The notes under the pieces were generated by a model that ran no database searches, was not told the DNA's origin, and was given only the letters and a program-made list of their open reading frames with translations. Position numbers and translations under genes: made by a program. A DNA stretch of 20,364 nt from DASZMX01 sp035551475 (lineage in GTDB: Bacteria; Verrucomicrobiota; Verrucomicrobiia; Limisphaerales; Palsa-1400), in contig DASZMX010000028.1 of assembly GCA_035551475.1 (NCBI GenBank), positions 1 to 20,364 of the forward strand, written 5' to 3'. Shown piece by piece: positions 14,320-20,364 of the stretch (positions are counted from its first letter, which is position 1; every line of letters begins with the position of its first letter).

Positions 14320-15857
14320 GCGCGAATCAACAGTCCCTGCCCCGTTCCGCGGCGGGCCAGCATAGCCCGTGGCTGATTGCCGTGATCGTGTCGATGGCCA
14401 CCTTCATGGAGGTCCTGGACACGAGCATCGCCAATGTCTCCCTGCCGCACATCGCCGGCGGCGTTGCCTCCAGCCTCGAGGAAAGCACCTGGGTGCTGAC
14501 GAGCTACCTGGTGAGCAACGCGATCATTCTCCCCATCAGCGGCTGGCTGGCCACCATTGTCGGCCGCAAACGTTTTTACATGCTGTGCGTGGCGCTGTTC
14601 GGGATCAGCTCCCTGCTCTGCGGACTCGCGCCTTCGCTGCCATGGTTGATTTTCTTTCGCGTGCTGCAAGGTTTGGGCGGCGGCGGTCTCGCGCCCTCGG
14701 AGCAATCCATTTTGACGGACACATTCACGCCGCAACAGCGAGGCCAGGCTTACGCGCTGTACGGCGTGGCCGTGGTCGTGGCGCCGACGATTGGCCCCAC
14801 CCTCGGCGGCTGGATCACGGACAGCTATTCGTGGCGCTGGATCTTTTTCATTAACATTCCGGTGGCAATCGCGTCGCTCGTCCTGACATACATCTTCGTG
14901 GATGAGCCGCCCGCAGTGGTCGAGGACCAAAAAAAGGCGCGGCAAGGCGGCATTCGCGTCGATTACCCCGGCATTGCGCTGATCGCGCTCGGGCTGGGCT
15001 GCCTGCAAGTGGTGTTGGACAAGGGCCAGCTCGAGGACTGGTTTGCCTCGGATTTTATCACCTCGTTCATCATCATTTCCGCCCTCGCGCTGGTGTTCCT
15101 GATTATTTGGGAGAAGCTGCATGACCATCCGATTATTGACATGAAAATGGTGTCACAGCGCAATTTTGCGCTGTGCATGGCGATGATGTTTGTCACGGGC
15201 TTTGTGCTGCTGATGAGCGTGCAGCTCATTCCCCAGTTTTTGCAAAGCATCGAGCCGTACGACGCCACCAAGGCCGGCATGGCGTTGACGGCGGGAGGAG
15301 CGGCGACGCTTGTCTTCATGCCCATTGTGGGCGCGTTGTTGAAAAAGGTGCAGCCGCGCTATTTGATCGCCATTGGCCTGGCGATCCAAGCCGGCGCCGC
15401 CTACCACCTGGCGGGCATCAATGCGGATTTGAGTTTTGAGCACGCCGCCTGGGCCCGAGTCTTCCAAGCCATCGGGCTGCCGTTTTTATTTGTGCCAATC
15501 AACACCATTGCGTACTCCGGCCTGCCGTCCGGCAAAAGCAACGACGCGTCGGCCCTGCTGAATTCCATGCGGAACCTGGGCGGGAGCTTCGGCATTTCGG
15601 TGGGCACGACTCTGCTGGCGCGCCGCAGCCAGTTTCATCACGCGCGCCTGGCCGAATTCATCACGCCGATGGACCAATTGCGGCACGCCCATTTGTTTCC
15701 GTCATTCAAGGCCCTGGACGGCGTGTTGCAGCAGCAGGCGGGCGTGCTGAGTTATATTGACACGTTTTGGATTCTGGCGTTGGTGTCGGCGGTTTGCATC
15801 CCGTTGACCTTTCTCTTGCAGCGCATCAAGCTGGGCGGGGAGCCGGCCGGCCATTGA
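14316..15857 (+). CDS. DHA2-family MFS multidrug exporter (EmrB-like)
   Basis: An inner-membrane proton antiporter of 513 residues, expected to have 14 membrane helices. Motif D1 LDTSIANVSLPHI is at 34-46, motif A GWLATIVGRKR at 76-86, motif B RVLQGLGGG at 115-123 and motif C GVAVVVAPTIGPTLGGWI at 150-167. This is the DHA2 set found in EmrB, VceB and relatives. Translation starts at a TTG (14316) that overlaps the adaptor's TGA. The next ATG would delete most of the first helix, so the TTG is favoured and points to translational coupling. Adaptor before pump is the usual emrAB order. A range of toxic or signalling compounds could be the substrate. Confidence 0.93.
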   Translation: MSANQQSLPRSAAGQHSPWLIAVIVSMATFMEVLDTSIANVSLPHIAGGVASSLEESTWVLTSYLVSNAIILPISGWLATIVGRKRFYMLCVALFGISSLLCGLAPSLPWLIFFRVLQGLGGGGLAPSEQSILTDTFTPQQRGQAYALYGVAVVVAPTIGPTLGGWITDSYSWRWIFFINIPVAIASLVLTYIFVDEPPAVVEDQKKARQGGIRVDYPGIALIALGLGCLQVVLDKGQLEDWFASDFITSFIIISALALVFLIIWEKLHDHPIIDMKMVSQRNFALCMAMMFVTGFVLLMSVQLIPQFLQSIEPYDATKAGMALTAGGAATLVFMPIVGALLKKVQPRYLIAIGLAIQAGAAYHLAGINADLSFEHAAWARVFQAIGLPFLFVPINTIAYSGLPSGKSNDASALLNSMRNLGGSFGISVGTTLLARRSQFHHARLAEFITPMDQLRHAHLFPSFKALDGVLQQQAGVLSYIDTFWILALVSAVCIPLTFLLQRIKLGGEPAGH

Positions 15858-15868
15858 GGCGCGGCGTT

Positions 15869-17422
15869 ATGAAACATTTTTTACTCATACTATTGGGCGC
15901 GGCCATCCTGGCGGGTTGCACGGTCGGGCCAAATTATAAGCACCCGAAAATCGCCACGCCGCCGTCCTATTCTCAAACCAACGCGGCCGCCGCCTCCTCC
16001 ACCAACCAACCGGAATCGCTCGCGCGCTGGTGGACGGTGTTCCACGACCCGGAGTTGGAATCGCTCGTGCAGCGAGCCTTGCAAAACAATCGCGATTTGC
16101 GTCAGGCCGCCTCACGTGTGCGCCAGGCGCGGGCCCAACGCGGCGTGGTCGCCTCCGGGTTGCTGCCGGAGATCGATGCGACGGGCGGCTTCGACCATGC
16201 GCGCGGGAGCAAAAACGTGAACATCCCATCCGCCGCGTTTGGCGCGGGCGGCGGCGGGGGCGGAGCGCAAAAGGCCGTGGCGCACAGCCCGCGCCAGCGG
16301 ACGGACGCCACCACCACAAGCGCGCGCACGCCCAGCGCCACGCCTCCCGGCGGCCCGCAAAGCCCGTTCGGTTTGGGTGGTTTTCCAGGGTCGGAAACGG
16401 ACATTTATCAGATGGGCCTGCAAACCTCGTGGGAGATTGATATTTTTGGCGGCGTGCGCCGTTCCATCGAAGCCGCCTGGGCCAATATTGCGGCGACGGA
16501 AGAGGGACGCCGCGCCATCCTCATCGGCCTGCTGGCGGAAGTGGCGACCAATTACGTGGAATTGCGCTCGGTGCAGAATCAATTGCAGATCGCCCGCGGC
16601 ATGCTGCAATCCCAGCAAGACACGCTGGCGATCATCAATGCCCGCTTCACCAACGGCCTTTCGACCGAATTGGATTTCCAGCAACAAACGTTTGAAGCCG
16701 CAACCACCACGGCGAGCATCGCGCCGCTGGAAATGCGCGAGCGCGAAATCATGCACGCGCTGGCCTATCTGGTGGCGGTCGATCCCGGCGCGTTGGATGG
16801 CGAATTGGCCGGGCCGCGCGATTTGGCGGAGGCGCCTCTTCCGCCGCTGGGCCTGCCGTCGGATTTATTGCGGCGCCGTCCCGACGTGCGGCAGGCGGAG
16901 CGCGCGCTGGCGGCGGCGACGGCGCAAATCGGGGCGGCCACGGCCGATCTGTTTCCAAAATTTAGTTTGACAGCGATGGCCGGCCTGGACTCCAGCCGGG
17001 CCGAAAACATCATGGACTGGTCGAGCCGCTATTTTGCCTTCAGCCCGGGGGTGAGCTGGCCCATTCTCGATTGGGGGCGCATTCACAGCAATATCAAGGT
17101 GCAGAATGAATTGCAGGCGCAGGCGTTGCTCGCATACGAAAACACCGTGGCGCGGGCGCTGCGCGATGTGGAGGACGCGCTCGTGCGATACGACCGGGAG
17201 CTGGCCCACCGCCAGGCGCTCGGCGCCGCCGCCCACGCCGGCGAACTGGCATTGCGGCTGGCGCGCGCGCGTTACGAACGAGGCTTGTCCGATTTCCTCA
17301 ACGTCCTCACCGCGCAACGATCCCTGCTTGCGGCGCAGGATTCTCTGGCGCAAAGTGACGCCGCCATCCGCTCCGATGTGGTCAAGCTGTATGTGGCCCT
17401 GGGCGGCGGCTGGGAGCCTTAA
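15869..17422 (+). CDS. Outer-membrane efflux lipoprotein, NodT/TolC-like
   Basis: The outer-membrane channel component of tripartite exporters, 517 residues from ATG 15869 (a GAGG lies 9 bases upstream). The signal peptide ends in the lipobox LAGC with Cys17 as the lipidation site, followed by CTVGPNYKHP, the classic NodT-type N-terminus. Two outer-membrane-efflux repeats follow, including WWTVFHDPELESLVQRAL (54-71), SWEIDIFGGVRR (187-198), LLRRRPDVRQAERALAAA (333-350) and DLFPKFSLTA (360-369). Residues 112-176 form a Gly/Thr/Pro/Ser-rich insertion, including a run of seven-odd glycines, between the first two beta-strands, where relatives have a shorter loop. A longer in-frame start at 15767 lies inside the MFS gene and is rejected. 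It stands between two pump systems. Confidence 0.93.
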   Translation: MKHFLLILLGAAILAGCTVGPNYKHPKIATPPSYSQTNAAAASSTNQPESLARWWTVFHDPELESLVQRALQNNRDLRQAASRVRQARAQRGVVASGLLPEIDATGGFDHARGSKNVNIPSAAFGAGGGGGGAQKAVAHSPRQRTDATTTSARTPSATPPGGPQSPFGLGGFPGSETDIYQMGLQTSWEIDIFGGVRRSIEAAWANIAATEEGRRAILIGLLAEVATNYVELRSVQNQLQIARGMLQSQQDTLAIINARFTNGLSTELDFQQQTFEAATTTASIAPLEMREREIMHALAYLVAVDPGALDGELAGPRDLAEAPLPPLGLPSDLLRRRPDVRQAERALAAATAQIGAATADLFPKFSLTAMAGLDSSRAENIMDWSSRYFAFSPGVSWPILDWGRIHSNIKVQNELQAQALLAYENTVARALRDVEDALVRYDRELAHRQALGAAAHAGELALRLARARYERGLSDFLNVLTAQRSLLAAQDSLAQSDAAIRSDVVKLYVALGGGWEP

Positions 17423-17434
17423 TCAAAATCCAAC

Positions 17435-18481
17435 ATGAAGCGCATTATCCGCGGGATCATCGCGGCAGTGATTGTTCTCGGGATTGTGGCCGCGTTTTTC
17501 TGGCCGCGCCCCAAACAAATCACCCTGACTGGCACCGTCACCACGGACGAAATCGTCGTCGGCCCGGAAATCCAGGGCCGCGTGCAGCGTCTCCTCGTGC
17601 AGGAAGGCGACATCGTCACCAATGGCCAATTGCTCGCCGTGCTGCAGCCGCAGGAATGGCGCGCGCAAATGGCCTTCTATTCGCATAGCCAGGAGCAATC
17701 CAAAGCCGACGTCACCCGCGCCGCGGCCGAGCTGAAATTTCAGGAGGCGCAAAGCAGCAATCAAATCGCGCAGGCCGAGGCTTCGCTCGCGGCGGCGCAG
17801 GCCCAGGTGACGCAAGGCGAGGCGGACCTGGAGAATTTCACCTTGACGCTCAAACGCGAAACGGATTTGTACCATCGCGGCGTGGATCCGGTGCAGGCCT
17901 ATGATCAGGCCCGCACCGCGCAAGCCGGGGCGGAAGCGCGCGTGGAATCGCTGCGCAAACAAGTGGCCGCCGCCCAGGCCGCCGTGGCGCTCGCCCAATC
18001 CGGCGCTGAGGAAACCGCGGCCCGCCGCGCCGCCCTGGCGGCCAGCGAAAGCCAATCCAGCGCCGCCGCCGCCCAAACCGAATTGGCGCAAGTCCGCCTG
18101 GATTACACCGAAGTCCGCGCGCCCACCAATGGCGTCGTCAATGTCCGCGCCGCCTTGCAGGGCGAAGTCGTCAATCCCGGCCAGGCGATTGTCACATTGA
18201 TTAATCCCGACGATTTATGGGTGCGCGCCGATGTCGAGGAAACGTATGTGGATCGCATTCGCCTCGGTGATTCCCTGCCCGTGCGGCTGCCCTCCGGCGT
18301 GGAGCGGCCCGGCACGGTTTTCTTTCGCGGTGTCGATTCAGATTACGCCACGCAACGCGATGTAAGCCGCAGCAAACGCGACATCAAAACGTTTGAAATC
18401 CGCCTGAGTTGCGACAATCACGACCGCGCCCTGGCGGTGGGCATGACGGCGTTTGTCACGGCCCCTTTGGAGAGGCGCTAG
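17435..18481 (+). CDS. HlyD-family adaptor of an ABC exporter
   Basis: A second periplasmic adaptor, 348 residues, 12 bases after the outer-membrane gene and 1 base before the ABC ATPase ATG. The N-terminal membrane anchor is about residues 5-23. The lipoyl halves are near 34-70 (TGTVTTDEIVVGPEIQGRV) and 222-255 (RLDYTEVRAPTNGVV). Between them is an Ala/Gln/Glu-rich coiled-coil hairpin (about 80-220), long enough to reach an outer-membrane channel. The C-terminal block YATQRDVSRSKRDIKTFEIR (304-323) resembles adaptors of the YbhG/YhiI type that work with ABC-2 exporters. It is clearly different from the EmrA-like adaptor upstream, so the cluster has two adaptors for two pumps. Substrate is unknown. 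Confidence 0.92.
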   Translation: MKRIIRGIIAAVIVLGIVAAFFWPRPKQITLTGTVTTDEIVVGPEIQGRVQRLLVQEGDIVTNGQLLAVLQPQEWRAQMAFYSHSQEQSKADVTRAAAELKFQEAQSSNQIAQAEASLAAAQAQVTQGEADLENFTLTLKRETDLYHRGVDPVQAYDQARTAQAGAEARVESLRKQVAAAQAAVALAQSGAEETAARRAALAASESQSSAAAAQTELAQVRLDYTEVRAPTNGVVNVRAALQGEVVNPGQAIVTLINPDDLWVRADVEETYVDRIRLGDSLPVRLPSGVERPGTVFFRGVDSDYATQRDVSRSKRDIKTFEIRLSCDNHDRALAVGMTAFVTAPLERR

Positions 18482-18482
18482 C

Positions 18483-19472
18483 ATGGGGGCCGTCGAGGTC
18501 GAAAGTTTGACGAAGCGTTTCGGCGAATTCACCGCCGTGGCCGGCATCAGCTTCACCGTGGAAACGGGCGAAATCTTCGGTTTGCTCGGCCCCAACGGCG
18601 CCGGCAAATCGACCCTCATCCGCATGCTGACCACGCTCGTGCCGCCCACCTCCGGGGTGGCCCGCGTGCATGGTTTCGACGTCGTAAAACAGGCCAACGA
18701 CGTCCGCCAATCGATCGGCGTCATTCCGCAGGCCATGACGTCCGATCTCGATTTGTCCGCCTGGGAAAATTTGACGATTTTCGCGAAGCTCTACGGCATC
18801 CCGCGCGAACGCCGAAAGCGCACCATTGCGGAGCTGTTGGAGGCGGTTGATCTGGTGCCGTGGGCAGACAAGCCTGTCAAACAATTTTCCGGCGGCATGC
18901 GGCGCCGGCTGGAGATCGCGCGCGGGCTCGTGCATGAGCCGAAAATATTTTTTCTCGATGAACCGACGACGGGGCTGGACCCGGTCTCGCGCGTGGGCGT
19001 GTGGGAAATGCTGGCGCGCCTGAAGCGCGAACGTGAGTTGACCATTCTCGTGACAACGCACTACATGGACGAGGCGGACAAGCTGTGCGACCGCATTGCG
19101 ATTGTTGATCACGGCAAACTGGTGGCTCTCGACACACCGCACAACCTCAAGGCATCCGTCGCCGGAAAAAATATTTTGGAGGTGGGATTTTCCCAGACGC
19201 CAGACGGCTGGACGGATGTGTTGCGGCGCCTCCCTGATGTCGCCGACGTGACGGTGACAGACAAAATTTTCCGGATCACCTCGGACAACAGCCCGAAAAC
19301 CGTGGCGGCGTTGCTGGATGCCGCGCGCGCCGCGGGCATCGACTTGACCTCGTTGACGGTGCAAAGCACGACCCTGGACGACGTGTTTGTGCATTACACG
19401 GGGCATGAAATCCGCGACAATTTGCAAACGGGCGCCGGCTACGACACGAGTTTCATGTACGACAAAAAATAA
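18483..19472 (+). CDS. ABC-2 exporter ATP-binding protein (DrrA/YbhF-like)
   Basis: The cytoplasmic ATPase that powers an ABC-2 type exporter, 329 residues from ATG 18483, preceded by GGAG 10 bases upstream. Walker A is GPNGAGKS (36-43), the Q-loop Gln83 is in VIPQAM, the signature is FSGGMRRR (135-142), Walker B is KIFFLDE (154-160), the D-loop is GLDP and the switch His193 is in TTHYMDEAD. Residues after about 225 form the extra C-terminal domain typical of DrrA-like ATPases. All catalytic residues are intact, and there is a single nucleotide-binding domain, unlike the doubled YbhF. The TAA overlaps the permease ATG (TAATG). An in-frame GTG at 18453 lies inside the adaptor gene and is rejected. 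Confidence 0.94.
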   Translation: MGAVEVESLTKRFGEFTAVAGISFTVETGEIFGLLGPNGAGKSTLIRMLTTLVPPTSGVARVHGFDVVKQANDVRQSIGVIPQAMTSDLDLSAWENLTIFAKLYGIPRERRKRTIAELLEAVDLVPWADKPVKQFSGGMRRRLEIARGLVHEPKIFFLDEPTTGLDPVSRVGVWEMLARLKRERELTILVTTHYMDEADKLCDRIAIVDHGKLVALDTPHNLKASVAGKNILEVGFSQTPDGWTDVLRRLPDVADVTVTDKIFRITSDNSPKTVAALLDAARAAGIDLTSLTVQSTTLDDVFVHYTGHEIRDNLQTGAGYDTSFMYDKK

Positions 19473-20364
19473 TGCATCGCATCCTGGCCATGATTGAACG
19501 CGACCTGCGCCGCTTTCGGCGCAGCCCGACGCTCATCCTTATTTCGGTGATCATGCCGCTGGTGCAATTGGTCGTGCTGGGCTACGCCTTCGGCGGCAAG
19601 GTGAAGAACCTGCAATTGGGCGTGCTGGACCAGGACCACGGTTTGCCCGCAATCAAAGTGCGCGAAATGTGCCAGGCCGTGGCGGCGAATGCCCGCACCT
19701 TCACGCCTATCACCTATCACGATGAAGCGGCAGGATTAAATGATTTGCGCAATGGCCGGATCAGCGGACTGCTGGAAATTCCGCCGCAATTTTCGCGCAA
19801 ACTCCTCGCGGGCGATAATCCGCAAATCGCGCTCGTCGCCGATAACATTGACCAATTCTCCGCCTCGGCCCTGCAAGGCAGCCTCGACCAAATGATGGCG
19901 GCCTACAATGCCAAGACCCCTGCCCCGCGCCTGACGGGCAACGCTTCACTGGCGGTGGTGGAAGTCTATCCCTACGTGCCCTATATCCAATATCTTCTGC
20001 CCGGCACGGCGGTGCTGGCGATTTTTGTCTCGGCCATGATTGGCGGCGGCATTATTTTTATTGACGACAAAGCCCGCGGCTTGCACGAAGGCTATTTGGT
20101 CACGCCCATCCGAAAATTCGAATTAATCATGGGCTTCAACCTGGCGGGCGCGCTCAAGGCCATTGTGTCGGGCGTGGTGATCGTGACGCTCGGCTCGATC
20201 ATCGCCGGCGTGCCCGACCCGCTCAATTTTTTGCGGATTTGCCGCGCGCTGATTCTCGTGATCGCGACCGCGCTGGCCCTGATCAGCATGATGTTCCTGC
20301 TCATGGTGCGGGTCAGCGATCCGTTGATTCCGCGCGCCATTTTCGGCGTGTTGAACACCGTCCT
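19472..20364 (+). CDS. ABC-2 type permease, truncated by window end
   Basis: The frame from ATG 19472 stays open to the right edge, giving 297 codons without a stop; the C-terminus lies outside. It begins MHRILAMIERDLRRFRRSPT, with a short amphipathic segment before the first membrane helix (about 20-40). A large periplasmic domain follows (about 45-168), then helices near 172-196, 220-245 and 256-280. DDKARGLHEGYLVTPIRKFE (198-217) between the second and third helices is the conserved ABC-2 coupling region. This organisation matches YbhS/YhhJ-type drug exporter permeases. The start overlaps the ATPase stop by one base, so the pair is coupled. A second permease gene often follows in such loci and may lie just beyond the window. 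Confidence 0.92.
   Translation, partial: MHRILAMIERDLRRFRRSPTLILISVIMPLVQLVVLGYAFGGKVKNLQLGVLDQDHGLPAIKVREMCQAVAANARTFTPITYHDEAAGLNDLRNGRISGLLEIPPQFSRKLLAGDNPQIALVADNIDQFSASALQGSLDQMMAAYNAKTPAPRLTGNASLAVVEVYPYVPYIQYLLPGTAVLAIFVSAMIGGGIIFIDDKARGLHEGYLVTPIRKFELIMGFNLAGALKAIVSGVVIVTLGSIIAGVPDPLNFLRICRALILVIATALALISMMFLLMVRVSDPLIPRAIFGVLNTV

Noticed and set aside
1..20364. CRISPR arrays, tRNA or rRNA genes, insertion sequences, phage genes, riboswitches
   Set aside because: I found no spaced direct repeats, RNA gene signatures, transposases or integrases; nearly all of the window is accounted for by ordinary protein genes.

Overview
The window is about 20.4 kb of GC-rich bacterial chromosome, densely packed with genes. 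An undecaprenyl-diphosphatase, a lipobox-bearing outer-membrane efflux protein and tripartite-pump adaptors indicate a Gram-negative cell envelope. The mix of a single-chain biotin-dependent pyruvate carboxylase, a three-subunit proton-translocating transhydrogenase, PII, FabI, a CPXCG zinc-finger protein and an M24 peptidase fits a Verrucomicrobiota-type genome better than a proteobacterium. That placement is an impression from protein style and gene order, not a proven taxonomy. Almost no gene has a convincing Shine-Dalgarno sequence, and several candidate promoters sit only 6-15 bases from the start codon.

Layout. (1) Positions 1-1367, plus strand: the tail of an unidentified gene, a small helical hypothetical protein and uppP, tightly spaced as one operon. 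(2) Positions 1407-2204: a secreted dienelactone-hydrolase-like enzyme with its own TTGACA-type promoter. It runs tail to tail into glnB/glnK (PII, minus strand) with one base between the stop codons. (3) Positions 2646-5273, plus strand: a CPXCG mini-protein, an SppA-type signal peptide peptidase and an M24 metallopeptidase. The last two are separated by 117 bases holding two strong inverted repeats. (4) Positions 5276-10104, minus strand: the operon pyc - fabI - DEDDy nuclease. (5) Positions 10105-10287: a divergent promoter region. (6) Positions 10288-13138, plus strand: pntAA - pntAB - pntB, linked by ATGA overlaps. (7) Position 13198 to the right edge, plus strand: six export genes in one run. 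These are an EmrA-like adaptor, an EmrB-like DHA2/MFS pump, one NodT-type outer-membrane lipoprotein, a second HlyD adaptor, a DrrA/YbhF-like ABC ATPase and an ABC-2 permease cut off by the window end.

How they work together. The divergent pyc-fabI and pnt units pair oxaloacetate supply and fatty-acid elongation with NADPH generation from the proton gradient, a plausible biosynthetic neighbourhood. The export cluster looks like two inner-membrane pumps, one proton-driven and one ATP-driven, each with its own adaptor and apparently sharing a single outer-membrane channel. That channel has an unusual low-complexity insertion where the first surface loop should be. Most of the window is ordinary core metabolism. 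I see no CRISPR array, tRNA, rRNA, insertion sequence or phage gene. The compound efflux cluster and the inverted repeats at 4021-4125 and 13160-13185 are the parts most worth a second look.
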